Below, in pieces: positions 11,802 to 26,700 of a stretch of DNA of 64,000 nucleotides (position 1 is the first letter of the stretch; the number at the start of each line of letters is the position of its first letter). The notes beneath the pieces were generated by a model. The model worked only from the letters and a program-made list of their open reading frames with translations. It searched no databases and was not told the origin of the DNA. Source of the stretch: Owenia fusiformis (taxonomy: Eukaryota > Annelida > Polychaeta > Sabellida > Oweniidae); contig CAIIXF020000006.1 in NCBI GenBank assembly GCA_903813345.2, forward strand, positions 1,240,001-1,304,000, given 5' to 3'. Position numbers and translations under genes: made by a program.

Positions 11802-12176
11802 TAGAGATGTCACGGAACAAAAAAAAATTGGAACGGTTCAGTTCGGAAGATTTTGCTTCGGAACGGAACAATTTCGGAGTGGTTCGGAACAGAGTGACTG
11901 TGTGTATTAGATTAAAATAATTTGATCATCCAGGTTTATTTGGTAGCGAAAAGCTCTTCAAAACTCTTCAAAGAGAAGGAGTAAAAAGAATGAACCTCTT
12001 TGGTGCAAAATATTGAAAGAGAAATGCTGTTTTGTGGCGTTTCAAGAGCCAGAAGTTGTGAAAGGGTAAAATGTTCTTGTTCCAGAACCGAACCGAAATT
12101 CATTTTTGTTCTTTGTTCCGTTTCGAGGGCATAATTCCGAGGATCGGAACAAAATTGGGTATCCGTGACACCTCTA
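11802..12176. mobile_element. hAT-like MITE, 375 bp
   Basis: Flanked by the 8-bp duplication ATCATTGC (11794-11801 and 12177-12184). The ends are inverted: TAGAGATGTCACGGA on the left, TCCGTGACACCTCTA on the right, resembling TAGRGGTGTCA hAT termini. The interior carries repeated GGAAC/GTTCC words and no transposase. Confidence 0.85.
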
Positions 12177-12184
12177 ATCATTGC

Positions 12185-13495
12185 CACTTTGAATTATCAT
12201 AGATTTTATGAAGATGTGAATATTGTGATGTGGGTTCATTTCACACAGCCAATATCATTTGGTGAACTTGTCAATTTTTTTGATATTTGACAGATTGGTT
12301 TGGCTTTGGTTCATGTAACTGTATTTTTATTGACATTCAAGAGTATGATTCTTTCTTGTTCCCTCAACCTTAGGGTTGGTTGTAACAAGTACTCTGTTCT
12401 ATCATATGTATATTGTATTATATGTTGTATATTAGGTGTATATTTCACAATTGCACATTTTGGTAGAACTTTACATTTGAGAGTTTAGGTGTTTCAGGTT
12501 CACTACATGATTATTAATATTCGCAAAAAGGGAGGAATTAGGTCAACATAGAGATGGATCATATCAGAAGATTGACCCGTTGGCTGTTAACACATAATCA
12601 CTGTACAGGGCTACCAACTATTTTTGATATTTAATATACAACTTATAAGCACTTTTTCTAATCAGATTGCATTCATGATATATTTACACAATCTAAAGAA
12701 TAAAAAAGGTTGGTAGTCCTGAGTCCCGCTTCTTTTAAGTCCTGAGATGAGTCTGAATATTTCAGATGAATTGTATTTTTTTGTTAAAGATTAAACTAAT
12801 CATAAATTAGTGAGACAATGCATGCATAATACAATGAACATAAAGCATACATTAGAACTAATGCATGATTCCATTGGGCATATGCAAGTAATGCATGTTC
12901 AAGCTGTATTCTGATTGGTCAGAAGTGACAATGCCTATATATGTGAGCCATTATCATGTTTTCTTGTGTTGCTTTCTAGTCATTAGATTTGTTGTACAAA
13001 GCAAAAATAAGTCATCAGTATTTGAAGCATTAGAAGAAACACATTCACGGGAGTTATCACTTAAGTTCTTTCATTAATTTTTTGTGTTATGTTGTTTAAT
13101 TTATTTATATCAAAATCACAAAATAATTAATATGAAGTGTTGTAATTTTTATTTAATGTGTGTTTAATTTACTTGTATGTCTCAGTCATAAAATAAATAT
13201 AACATTCAAAATAAAATTGAAATTTTAGTGAGTTTGCAATTTGTATTGAGTTATTTGGACAGCTGGTATTGTTTTGGGTGATTTTTGAACATGTTGCACA
13301 TTTGAAAGGTCACACCTAAACCATGTGTCATATCACACTCCCTACACAACAAAGGACTCCAGGGGTGTATGACTTAATGGAGGATTTGTAATTAACTAAT
13401 ACTGGATTCTATTGTTGCTGCCATCTTTATATTGGCCCAGAACCTATGGTCACAATTGTGAATTCAGTTGCTCTACTCGCATTATAATTTGGAGA
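12185..13495. other. Intergenic, no gene seen
   Basis: AT-rich DNA between the PLPP6 gene region and the 2.5 kb transposon. It shows no convincing exon, long inverted repeat or tandem array. Short open frames here have no recognisable protein features. Confidence 0.5.
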
Positions 13496-14239
13496 CTTAT
13501 CACTGGGGGTATCGTGATGCAACAACACCGTGTTGTTGCATCAAGATGGCCAGACTTCCGGTGATAGATTTTCGTACGATATGTTGTTTCCCCAATTTAA
13601 ACCCATTTCTAGGACGAGTTTCTCAATAACCATACACGTGAAGTTAGCGCACGATCTATATTTAAAGAAACTGTCATTAGTATACATGTAGCATCATCAA
13701 GAAGCAAGAAGTTCACGGTTTTAGTTCCTCACTATTGATGCAACAACACCAAACCGAAGATGCAACAACACTCCTCTAGATTTGAGCAATGATGCAACAA
13801 CACCAATTAATAGTATAATTTCAGAAGACCATAAATCTCGAGAGGAACAGATTTTTAAATGCTACTGTTGCAACACCGGGCCAGTACCCATTTGCGTTCT
13901 TCTCAGGCATTCAAAATACACGTCCTGTGGGCGAAGATTCTTTATATGTATTTTCAAAAATTTATACTTTTAAATATCATAATGTACTGAAAGTTGTTTT
14001 ATAACATAGTTCAATCGCCTTTAACATACATTGCAAGCTATAGTAACCCAATCTATTATCATAAACCCCTGTTCCATAGTTTGATGACCCTGATACCAGT
14101 TAGTATCATTCAAAATGGTGGGCAAACATCTTTCGTTCTCGGTAAACACGACGAGCTATTGGAAATCTTGCACGGCGCACATGTAGAAGTATTGTTCTCT
14201 TTGGATTCGTTCTCCCCGATTGAGTAAAAAGGTAGGTAA

Positions 14240-14390
14240 TAGGATTTAGGTCCCGAAAAGGTAAATTAATAGGGGTACAGTAATCCCAGATTCCCCCTGG
14301 GCCCTCGGGAAATATCATAATGTGTCCCGGAATAAAACCAATATTGAATCCCTCTCGGTAAATAACCTCTATATAATAGCATTGTATAAC
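14240..14390. repeat. Foldback family R3 copy (CCCTCGGGAAATATCAT type)
   Basis: Carries GGCCCTCGGGAAATATCATA and a CCCGGAATAAAACC block. Related copies are at 3345-3460, 39950-40030, 40085-40215 and 48320-48375. More distant relatives with the same order of blocks lie at 47380-47520, 47690-47790 and 47870-48010. Complete copies are self-complementary around the centre. Confidence 0.65.
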
Positions 14391-14984
14391 TGCAATATCA
14401 TTAAACCTACACTCATCGGAAGTTATGGCGTTTTGAAAACTCAAAATCGCTAAATTTGGTGCCCCATGTTAAGTCAAAGGGAAAAAAAAAAATTTTTGAA
14501 GTGTAAAATACGACATATATACGACCGAGTACAGCTTAATTTAATGAAAGCCTTTAAATGAAGGGTACCTCAAAAGCAATCTAGCTTCAAAATTTGGACA
14601 CAAAAATGTCTAGGTCAAAATCTAGGTCAAATTCAAAAGTTTTCCTTATTTTTGTGATTCTGACACTACACTTCAATTATATTCTTCAAAATTGTGTATA
14701 CATGTAGCCAAGAGTGTACTAATAGTGTTAGCCCTTTGCCGTCAGAAAGTATTTTAACCCACTTTTGAGATATGGTGTCCAAAAAGTAGGTCAAAATAAA
14801 AAATTCACCAAATTTAACGTTTGAGTTATGAATGAAGAATAGAATTTTCTCAGGAATCAGAATCTGCAAACCAAATTTCGATCCGACTTCCGGTTCGGAA
14901 ATTATGGCGTTTTGAAATTTCGAGAAAAATCGATCTGATGGTATCCTGATAGAAAGTCAAGGGTTGCCAAGAAAATGTCGAAAA

Positions 14985-15305
14985 ATCCGTCCATCCTTCC
15001 ATCCATCCTTCCTATCCTATCCTATCCTACTATTCTATCCTATCGTTCCTTCTTATTCTATCCTATCCTTCCTATCCTATCCCTTTTATCCCTATCCGTT
15101 CCTTCCTATCTATCCTTCATATCCTTTCCTTCCTATCTATCTATCCTTCCTATCCCTTCCTTCCATTCCTTCATATCCTTTCCTTCCTATCCTTCCTATC
15201 TCATCCTTCCTTGCTATTATATCCTATCTTTCTTCTTTATTCTCTCCTATCGTTCCATCCTATTCTGTCCTATCCCTCCTTCCTATTTCATCCATCCATC
15301 CATCT
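14985..15305. repeat. Pyrimidine-rich low-complexity tract
   Basis: Irregular repeats of CCTAT, CCTTC and CCATC on the plus strand. The long serine/proline/leucine reading frames across it are a composition effect, not genes. Confidence 0.9.
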
Positions 15306-16054
15306 TTTTCTGGATGACTCGGCTTAAAAAAGTCCAAATCTGGAGTCTGAAATTGAACTTGTTCAATTTCCAAAGTCTAGTTATATTAGTTCTTTGTAAA
15401 CAATTTCCATACGATACGGTAAATCAAGGGGATTTAATTTAGAAAATGAATAATCTTTATTTTTCAGATACAATATCAATGAGGTTGGCTCCCGGGGATT
15501 CAATACTTAGCCTATGTATTTAGTTTACCTTGTATATCCTTTTAACTTTGATAACATAAAGACAAATACATTAAGGAACCAAACAAAATACGTTTCATTC
15601 ATGAACCACGCACTCACGCGTTTTATTCATGTCCCGACCAACACCTATGATATAAACAGAATGTGAAACAGTTTCGCTTGATATTCAATGATACATTATA
15701 TTGGCGTTTTTGCATCAGCACATTGGTGTTGTTGCATCATCGATGATAAACAGAGTGGTGTTGTTGCATCAATAGTGAGGAATTAAAACGGCGAATTTCT
15801 CGCTTCTTGATGATGGTACATGCATACTAATGAGAGTTTCTTTAAATATAGATCATGGGCTAACTGCACGTGTATGATTATTGAGCAACTCGTCCTAGAA
15901 ATGGGTTTAAATTGGGAAAACAAAATATCGTACGAAAATCTTTCACCGGAAGTCTGGCCATCTTGATGCAACAACACGGTGTTGTTGCATCACGATACCC
16001 CCCAGTGCTTATGCAGTATAATTTTCCACACATTTGACATGATTGAATGGAATG

Positions 16055-16740
16055 TATCTTTAAAGGCCCCATATAAAGTTTAAACCAGTTTGGCTTACAT
16101 TGTTCTCCTTCCCTACCCAATGTTATCAAAATGTGTTAAGTGAAACTTTCAAAAAATTGATTTTGAGGGACTATTTTGTAAAAAATAAAATTTTAGTTTC
16201 ATGCACATTGTTTAGTAATATTTACACCAATCCTTAACATACATCCCAACCTATTTTGTGTTTAAAAAATTAAGAATATTGTTTAAAAATTAAGCAAGAA
16301 AACTCATAAGCGCAGAAAAGTGATTCCGATTGAATCCCATGATAAATGATAAATAAATACTTAAAACATAACAAAACTTATTTTCGAACTAGATAGGCCA
16401 AGAATATTGTTTTAATAATATGTCTGAATGAGAAAAATTGAAATTTTTAAAAAAGTTTATATTATGCATAAAGTCCTAGATTTTATGATTGAAACGACCT
16501 TTACCTGATTTATTCAATGGAGTAGAGAAACTAATGAGTTTTAAAGTGTTAAGTCTTATATTTGATGATCTAAAAATCTAAATGGCATAATATAAGATGA
16601 ACAATTTTTTCCCCAAATGTTATATTTTACAAAGAATGTCTCAAATAGTTTTTCAATTCCTGAAAAGTAATATTTGAATTATCAAACTATATTTTCAAAC
16701 TTTACACAGTCTACAATACAGCTGTTTTTTATTATTATTT
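16055..16740. repeat. Dispersed repeat R4, copy 1
   Basis: Starts AAAGGCCCCATATAAAGTTT and includes ACCCAATGTTATCAAA. A second diverged copy lies at about 28758-29600, inside the 1.9 kb hAT-like element. No coding potential was seen. The class is unknown. Confidence 0.6.
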
Positions 16741-17777
16741 ATATAAGCCTACAGGAGTATTTTGTTACAGACACCATAAAAATTGGAGACTACTGGTGGT
16801 GACATGATCAGAATTTTAACTTTGCGATTTGACTGTAAACCATGCATCACACACTCTATTTCAAGTATTTTAAGGTATAAACAGGAACGGAAAAAAAACA
16901 CCTCATAATTTGGACATGTTCCCCAATCTTTGAAGGTCTTATAGACTGGGATAAGCAGAATAGGTTTGACATTATGGCAACCTGGTTGAGGACTTGATGC
17001 AAGAGTCAATATATTTTGTTTAACAGTCACGAAGAAAGAGTATATAACTCGTGTTGTATAAAAGTTAAAAATAGGATTTTGGCAGCTGGGGAAAAGTAAT
17101 TTAATGCACTCAATTCTTGTATGGTTGCCTTAAAATTCTGACTTTAAGCCCTCGCTTTGAACAGCAAACACAAATCTCATGGAATAAATCAGTCCACAAC
17201 TTAAATCTTTAAGCATTTTCTAATAAATACACTTAGCATTTTTTCTCATTGATTTATTTGGACACAAACTGCGAACATAAGATATAAATAAGTTGTTCAA
17301 AAATAGAGTTATATATTTATTTAATTCTTAACAACCACAACCAATAACTACACTAGCAGTAGCAGAATACTTTTAGCAATGTATTTGAAAGGAATGTGTA
17401 AAAATAGCACAATGTAAAGATCTTTCAAATATCTGCACTGTTTCTCATCTATTGCATATTATATTCCTAACCTCTTCATACATCAATAAAATTCGACAAA
17501 TACACATCTACAAATAACAAATGTAGGAATAACACAATGAATGCTGAATGTTCCTAATGTAATTGAAATGTATCTATTTCGAGGGTGTATGAGTGCACTA
17601 CAGGATTAAGCTGTATACTTTGAAATCATAGAATAATCTTCTATCAACTATGACAATGTATGCCTTATCATAGTCCTACATAATGATAATGTCCAGATGA
17701 ATGTGTATATATGCTATTGTTAGTAATGTATTATATATAGCTTGCACAGGGTTTGGACTTCGATTCATACACTGGGT

Positions 17778-20700
17778 TTAATAATCCGTTGTAAATCGAA
17801 GGTATTGTTTGCCCGAAGGAACAGCCTGAACACGTACACCTTTAGGAAAGAGTGTGGCACAATCTTCAGGCTTTACAGATGGGACAACCATTGCTTCATC
17901 TCCTTGCTGAAATGGAATAATAAGTTCATGAACATTTATGATTTTTCTAGTACAATCAAAGAAGGTTCGTAACAAAATCTACTGATTTTGTAGATTGCAT
18001 GCTATTCTCCTTTTGCTGGTGTATTTTAAGATCACAAATAAGCACCAAAGCCCTGTAATACATAAACTTACAGTAAAACCTATGAAATAACCTATAAGTT
18101 GAACACCTTTGGTTTACCTTTAAAACATGTTCCAACCTGGGAGATGTTCCAGTTATAGAGGTTCATTTATCATTAGTCAATTGGTCGTGGGACAAATTGA
18201 CACAACGTGTACTTAAGAAGGTGTATCACTTACAGAGGTGTTCTACTTAAGTTTTATTGTATCTATATTCCCAGCTAAATTGAGGATGTAAGAACCATGC
18301 ATGTTTCATTTTTGAACCATGGCTTCTGATTCATTTTCACAAGGTTTCGAGACTTGGGACATTGAAAATCCATTTTGGTACTTTCTTCCTTTGTTTTTTT
18401 TGTTCTTGAGCTGTATGTACAGGGTGTCAAATAAATATGTTCTTCCCCGTTCAACCTCAACATCCACATAATGTTGCATAACTGTTTTGCCTGCATGATA
18501 TCTGAATTGTTCTTTAGCACATTAAAAGTAGGCTTCATGGAGCAACACTACAAAACGTTTCAGATGACTAGCTGAACTAGATGCACTTTTATGCCCAAAT
18601 GTTTATATTATTGAAACTAGGGAGAGAACATATTTATTTGACACCCTGTATAATCTTCATCACAGGAAGATGAGCTACCATGTGATAGATGAATAGAAGT
18701 AGTCTAAAATATGATAATTATTTCTGAAGTGATTGAAATTATTTTTAAAGTGATTGAAATTATTTTACCTTCCAGTCTACGGGAGTAGCAACCTTCTTGG
18801 TAGCTGTCAACTGAAGGGAGTCTAGCACACGGAGAATTTCACTGAAAATAATTTGATTATATAAGGCACAATAAGATCTACAAGTTAGCAGCCTTTCAAA
18901 AAATTCTTTCAATCTTTCAAACTGCCAAACGTCATGCTTCACACAACTAATATCAGATCACATTTCCTAAGATATAAGGTATTAACAGGTATTAAGTCTC
19001 TCTAATATCAATACACACATTTAACAATACATATTCATTTGTGAAGATCAAGACGTATGTTTGATGAAAACAACAATTTTCATTTGGGAAAATCTAAAAA
19101 TATCTGCACATTGAGTCTTACATAATTTCAATGAGATGTTAATACTCATTTGGGGGATTATTTGGTATTGCAAGGAAAACATTGCAATGTCAATTGTAAA
19201 TGTTGTTTGTGATTTCCCCCTCATCTCTTCAATGTTCAACATCATCTAATAAATACACTTCACAAGTTTGCAGAGTTAAGGAATTCATGCTTTACTTGAG
19301 TTGATTGCCAATATGTTGATTTTCCCCCAACGTGCAATAATATTTCAGATGGACAACTTCTCCATCTAGAATTTTATTTTTCAAACTAAAAGTTCTTAAA
19401 TCTAAAAATCACTGAACACTTAATGTAATGGACCTTTACCCCTTCAAAGTTTAGCCACTCTGAATAAACTCCATGTAATATTTGTTAACCAAATTGTTGA
19501 ATAACTCTTATGTGTGTAATAAGACTAAATGCGCAGTGACTCAAGTACACGTTTGTTATCAGTGCTTGAACCACATGTTTGGCATAAGTGTATGTAACCC
19601 ACAGAGACCAATCTGTACGGGTATATTGTACACTTCATGTATCATCATTTAAAGACAACAAATTATAGTGTTGTGAACATAAGCGTAGCCAAACATGAGG
19701 CAGGCGAGCCAACTGCCCCACCAAGTTTTTAGAGAAATATATTGATTCAGATATTTTTTGAATGATTTGAATATGCTTGAATATCTTTTCCTAACTGTGC
19801 TTGGTACGCAGGCCTAGACATTAATGTAATGTAAGACTTTGCTTTGAGTGTAAATTAACACATTTAATTGTAATCCTCACTGGATATATCTATATATCTT
19901 TGTTAGGAAATATTTTTTTATATATTTGACTCTCACATGTATTGCAGAACATTTCCTACTTGTACAAATGTACTTATTTGTTTATCTCCATGTACACGAA
20001 AGTATTTTGCAGGTCATGGCCTATGTTCATTAAGTTGGAATTGCAATTGACTGAGGTTTGATTGACTGAGGTGAGGGCTTAAGAAGACTGTGACAATCTT
20101 CTTTGATTCTATGTGGCCAACCTAAATCTCACAATTTTGCCAACATCACGTTACCAATTTGTATTAAAAACACAGCAAGAAACAATTATAATTTTATGCC
20201 TATGTACTTCTACCAATTTTTCCATTGTAAAGCAAAATTTGATCAATTGTTTTATCTGATAGGACTCCTTACAATCCCCCCCTTGTGAACTTGATCTTTT
20301 TCCATCTTTGTGGTTAATCTTGTGCTATTCTATGAATTGGACCACTGAGTACTAGTAAGTCAGATCTTGATTGTAGGACAAGGCACATTTAAATCATGGT
20401 TACTTACTTGAAATTTCTTCCAGTGGTGGCTGGGTAAAGCATGGACAGTTTGAGTTTCTTATCTGGTCCAATGATGAATACCTACAACAGAATACACATA
20501 GTGCATACAATTGTCTCAAAACCTGCATTCTCTAGTCTGCATTCTACACTAATGTCAGACAGCTATGAAACATGAATAGCCTTGCAGAATCCTAATATGT
20601 AGAATTTATATTTCCCATGGAAAGCAGTAAAGGATTTCCAATTTTTTGTCCTTTAGAATTGGCATTTTTTCTTCGCAGAAAACAGAAATATTTGATAAAC

Positions 20701-23700
20701 TGTAGTACATGTATATTGTTAAAGGATAAACTGTTACTATATTCAAATATCTCTTTTGGCACAAAACTCATTTTACATTCCAAATATTTTCCCAGTCAAT
20801 CATTAAATGCATAGGGATCCCTGGAAACACATGTCGGATTTAAAAACCAACTCAATATATTTATCTTGGCCAATAAAAGTAAATAATAAATAAATAATTA
20901 TGGGATAGAATTACTAGCAAAGTAAAGATTAGGATAGCATCAATAAATCGCTTTACTATAAAAATCACAATTCATCAATATTGCATGTTTCCTCTTCCTT
21001 AGCATCAATGACATTGTCAATGTCTTTGTCAATAGTACTATGTACATAAAATAAGGAACTTCAGCGTGTTTGACAAAATTATTCCAGAGTATGTATACAT
21101 AGATTTGACATATTTTTGTTCAATCCAGTAACTAGTGGTGTCAATTAACCGCTTGAGCATTAACCGGTTAACCGGGGGTTTTCACCGGTTAAAGTCGGTT
21201 AACCGGCGGGAAATTTGAACTGATAATTTCAAATGAAATCTTCAGCTTCGATCTTGAAAGTTGAAAAAAATTGGAAAAATGATATATCGGCGTTTATTTT
21301 CTACGTTCGTCAAGCTTTACTCTATTCTATGTAAGTAAGCGCGGGAAAGCAATGTGGCAGGGATTAAAGTTGCTGATTGGATGTTTGTAAGGAATTATCG
21401 GACCTATTACATGTATGAGTAGCTCACATGAAACTGACGCTTGAAAAACAAACCGATTAAAATGCAAAGTAAGCGCGGGAAAGCAATGTGGCAGGGATTA
21501 AAGTTGCTGATTGGATGTTTGTAATGCGTTATGGGACTTATGACATGTATGAGTAGCTTACGTGAAACTGACACCATAAAACCAAACGGATTAGCATGCA
21601 AAATAAGGGCGGGAAATAACAGAATTATACACGGTCAACTAACCGCCCATAAAAACACAGACCGGTCAAGGCATTATCGGCGGTTAACCGGTTAACCGGT
21701 TAATACTTGACACCTCTACCAGTAACTACTAATATAATGGTGAGAAAATTGTATTTTCAATGCTTTTGGCTGAGATTTTATAACAGAGCATTGATTTAAT
21801 GGTAATTGTGATTTGCCTAAATCTCAAACTCTTTGATGCTCTGTTTTAAAGACACTAACTTTTTGGAAGTGTGAATTCAGGAAAAAAAGAAACACATATA
21901 CTTAAAAAGAGCTTGCTTCAAGCCCCTTTGACTCCCCTAAATATTATGCAGTGTAGTTAGGGGGATCCAAAGACTTGGTCTGTGACTGGTGAAACATACA
22001 TAGATAGTAAAACTCTGAGATTCCGCGTTGATGCAGATAAATCGCAGAATTTGGGTTTTCAAAAATTTTGCAGAATTTGAATTTTTTGCATGGCATTTCA
22101 CAGAAAACATGATTTTTCCAGTCAAGCAACTCATCTCATCTTTGTCACTCACCTTGACACTTTAGACAGTCATTTGTCACTAGAAACTGGTGTTATGAGG
22201 ATTTTCGAATGGAAAAAGTGAAATCTGTTTAAAATTCTCAAACTTCTGGCTTTTGCACTTGAAGGCTACGTCTAATATGTAACGAAATTTGAATTCCCTG
22301 CAATTTTTCTCATGCAGAAAACTAGGATGTGTGAACATATGAGACGGTGCATTAGTGTTTACTTACTGCTCTGCAAGTGAGTGGAAGACCAGCTGCATCT
22401 TTCTCATCTGGATCTACCATACCAAGCTGGACAGCCAGCTCACGGCTGGGGTCTGCAATGATTGGGTATGGGAAACCTTCTTCATTTTTCACATAGGATT
22501 TTATGTCCTGAAAAGTAACATGTGCTCTGTTATACGTGTTTTCAAATGATTCGAGTAAGGGCACATTATTGTAGTCAATGATATTGGACATATATGGTGT
22601 TTCAAAGTTGCTTTGCAACAGAAAAGGAGGACTCCAAGTGGTGGTGTCAAAGTGGGGATATCATGAATTCCGTATCCTTCAAGTAGAAGAATACAGGATC
22701 ACATCGGTCAATCATATTTCAACATCATTGAATAAGAGATGGTGTCAACAGTCATGAAAAAACGAAGTTAATTTCATTATGGTTTGCCCACTTTGCTCGT
22801 AAAATGAAATTTTGAAATGTTGATTTGTCCTTCAATTGAATTTTATGAATATCAACATTCTTCTATAACAAAATCTTTAACCCCCAAATAAAATTAACTT
22901 TGTAATTCCACAACTGGTGATAATTAGACACTATCCCTTCATGTGTATGCTTCTCATGGTTGGACATGGAGGTGGACGAACGTATAATCACAGCCCTACA
23001 GATTCAGGAAAAATACGATACCCTCTGGGAAATATTAATTACTAGACGAGATACAACAAAAAGAGTGACAACAACAGGTGAAATTTTTCAAAATTCTAAT
23101 TCTAACTTGATAATTCATGTACAGTAAAACCTGTCATAGTAGAACACCTTTGGCTTCTCTAAAAGTGTTCTACATGGTTGGTGTTCCACTTATAGGGGTT
23201 CATTTAATATTTATTCAGTTGGTCTTGGGAAAGTGTTCCACTTAGAGAGATGTTCTACTTTACAGGTTTCACTGTAGTTGCAAAATTATTCTAAACAGGT
23301 ATTTATTCTGCAATTAATAAGAAAACATGCCAGAAATAGAGGGGACTTTTCTGTATATTCTGCCATGTTTTGTACATGGGAAACCACTTGAAACAAGATA
23401 TGTGTAGAATCTATTTCTGAAAAAGTGTTACGTTTCCCTTACCTCTGCCCATCCCTTGTGGCTCTCTACATCGTCACATGAGAGAGCAGCAAGTTTCACT
23501 CCACGTTTCTTAAACTCTGGCACGAGCTGAACAACACGTCCTAACTCTGTGGTACACACAGGGGTGTAGTCAGCAGGGTGAGAGAACAAGATAGCCCACC
23601 TGGAATAATAATACATGATTAATAAGTGGTTATAGTCATGACACATGCATATAACCAACTTTCATTTGGGGCGGGGGGGTTCAAATTTCTATATGCTAGA

Positions 23701-26700
23701 AAATGTTTCAACTAGCAGCGATATAATATATTTGATGTACATGCTGTCATTGGTATTAGTTTAACATGGTTATCATGCAAATAAACCATTAAAGCAACAT
23801 AGTCCAGGATAGTCTATTGATATTATGAATGATAACCCACATGCGTAACCACATTAAATCATTATTTGGGTCAAAAGTTGGTCCTCACCTGGCAGTTTCC
23901 CACCTCAAAGAGTGTGAGGCAATAAAGTAAAATGTTAATTGGGACACTTTTTATTGGGTGTTCATTATTATTTCAGGTGACAAATTTTTCATTTGGGATA
24001 TAACAAATATATACAGTACTGAGCCTGTAATTTGGAACTGCCAGTCGAGGACCAACTTTTGACTTAAATATTAATTGTTTACTCATGTTGCTTTAATGAC
24101 TTATTGTCAAAAAATTACAAAAATTACTTATTCCAAAGCAACAAGCATTACTACTGAACTTACAAGACTGGTCACTGTGTGGATCAGAATATAATAGATC
24201 TAATTGAGCATCGCTCCTATACTTGTTTATTTTTTATAAATATGAAGAGATGTCTGTTCAGGTCATTGAACTACTGGAATGTATGTACAGGTACAGTATA
24301 AAGGAATATTGATAAAATATAAAAATAATGTAAAGGCCAGTTGATTCACACTCAAATCTTGCTTGCAAATGATATACAAAGATGCATGTTCTGGGGTGAA
24401 GCCTTATAGTATATAAAAACTCTTATATGCCCTTATACTGGTGAACTATTTATTCCATTCCATATCCATATATTTATTTATTAGATATTTTTAATTCTTT
24501 TGCCAATATAAATATATAAAAACAACATGGTTGGTATAATTCAGTGACTTTGTTTTCAACATTATATCAAAAAGTATTAGACCTTTTACTTGAATAACAG
24601 GTTACAACCTTAGAAAAATATTTATTTTTCTGTAATCTTATGTATTAATTCCGTATTAACCCCTGTTTGAGTAAATAGAAAGGGGGTATAGTTTCACTTT
24701 TGTTATAGTGCTGCCCAAGGTACTTTCATTATGGTTTGATCCAAAAATGTAACATTACCATAACAGTTTTTTGACTTCATATACTGATTGATAATATGGG
24801 CTTGATCATAATAGTACAAACAATGCTGCAGTTTTGTCAAAGGCTGCTATTGCTAAATGTAACCAAAGGGAGAAAAAACAACTTTGTTTTCTGAATTATA
24901 AAATCAAATTAAATTTATGGTCACACTGCATGCTACATACTTAAGGCTCTAGATGATTCTAGAAAATTTAACTATTACAAAGGGATATGTACATGAAATG
25001 AAAACAGTTCACATTTGTACAATTATTAACTTCATACTATCTAAGCAGTCAAAAGGTTGAACATGTAAGATTTGTTTGTTTAACGTATTGCATTCCCTTT
25101 GGCAATACAGCGTACCAATGATAATCTTATAGTTTACAGTCCAAGTTCTGATCCGAGTTATATAAAATATCCTAAGTAAAAGAACTTTGGAGTTCAAGAA
25201 CAATATTGCGAAATGCAACAAAATTGAAATGCTAAATATACTAGTGCAACCATGTTATTGATTGTGTCCAGTTTTGGAGAACCAACAATTCAGTTGGCAA
25301 TAAGAATTGTTGTAAAATACTAAATGTTACTGAACATTATTTTACAAATTAAGTTTTTCTTAAGCGAAAAAGTTCTAAGATGTTTGCACTGGGTAAATTT
25401 GTTTGTAGAGACACAATAAATGATTTCATTTATTTTCATTTGATTTATTGGTCTGCAAGTGTGAATTTCATGGTAACTTATACCCCCAGACAAGCTATTG
25501 TATTTTTAACGACCTTGGCATTGAGCATAAGTAACAACTGAATTCAAATACCTGTAAATACTTGTGTTGTCAAAAACACCTTTAAGAAAACAAATTGTGT
25601 ATTGATTGATCCTGACGCTGTGAAAAGTTTTGGAAATTTATTGAAGAACACAAAATATGACATTATAACATTATAACTAGTGATCAAGTTGAAGGACACG
25701 AATGATCCCAGTCACGTTTTTACTTAAGTAACAATAACAGTGAAATCATGATCATAATATAAGCTAGCTGCAGTATGACTTAAACCTAGACTCATCATTT
25801 CTGTTTTGTCAACATGTAATAACACGGGGTACCATCGAATAATTTTGGCAACGTACCGGAGAACGACATTTTACTAAGAAATGACAATAATTTAGCACAA
25901 TATATTTTTTAGCTAGAGTTCTATTTTGATTTTGACAAAAGTAAGTATTCCATGCAATAACTATTTCATTCATGAGTTTGTAGGAATTCTGTTGGAACCC
26001 AGTTCTGATCAAGTACGAAGTTATTGAAATCGGTGCAGACGGATTTTACTCCGAAAGATGGTTTTTCGATTATAACTTTTCACAACATTTAAGTATAGAC
26101 TTTTGAAAAAAGTACAGAATAGTCCTTATACTTTTGAATAATTCTGTTATTTCTGATTCAAACGACTCTGATTTGTTTAATTAAAAAAAAAGTTTTAAAA
26201 ATATTACTTAGGAACATAACCGGAGCTGGGAACGTAACCGGAGCAGATCAGTTGAATTATTTAATCAAAAAAATTAAAATATATGATTTAAAGCACATAT
26301 ACTAATTTAAAAACATACGGGATTGTTCGAATGCGTATTTATTAATATATATGCTTTAAATCATATATTTTATTTTTTTAAATTATATAATTCAACTGAT
26401 CTGCTCCGGTTACGTTCCCAGCTCCGGTTACGTTCCTAAGTAATATTTTTAAAACTTTTTTTAATTAAACAAATCAGAGTCGTGTGAATCAGAAATAACA
26501 GAATTATTCAATAGTATAAGGACTATTCTGTACTTTTTTCAAAAGTCTATACTTAAATGTTGTAAAAAGTTATAATCGAAAAACCATCTTTCGGAGTAAA
26601 GTCCGTCTGCGCCGATTTCAATAACTTCGTACTTGATCAGAACTGGGTTCCAACAGAATTCCTACAAACTCATGAATGAAATAGCCATTGCATGGAATAC

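Larger units (their letters stand above)
13501..16007. mobile_element. 2.5 kb CAC...GTG element with ~290-bp TIRs (Transib-like)
   Basis: The TSD is CTTAT (13496-13500 and 16008-16012). Ends begin CACTGGGGGTATCG, and the TIRs extend about 290 bp at over 90 percent identity. Just inside each end is a palindrome, GATGCAACAACAC and its complement separated by one base. Single copies of GATGCAACAACAC recur inward on both sides (near 13737, 13760, 13790 and 15726, 15763), as expected of transposase-binding sites. No transposase frame was found. The interior carries a foldback-family copy (14240-14390) and a pyrimidine-rich tract (14985-15305). Confidence 0.82.

Noticed and set aside
14964-15442. 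Long Ser/Pro/Leu reading frames
   Set aside because: They arise from a CCTAT/CCTTC low-complexity tract inside a transposon and have no domain or start context.
13501-16007. RAG1/RAG2-like or Transib transposase gene inside the element
   Set aside because: No frame in either strand shows a recognisable transposase segment; the assignment rests only on ends and TSD.
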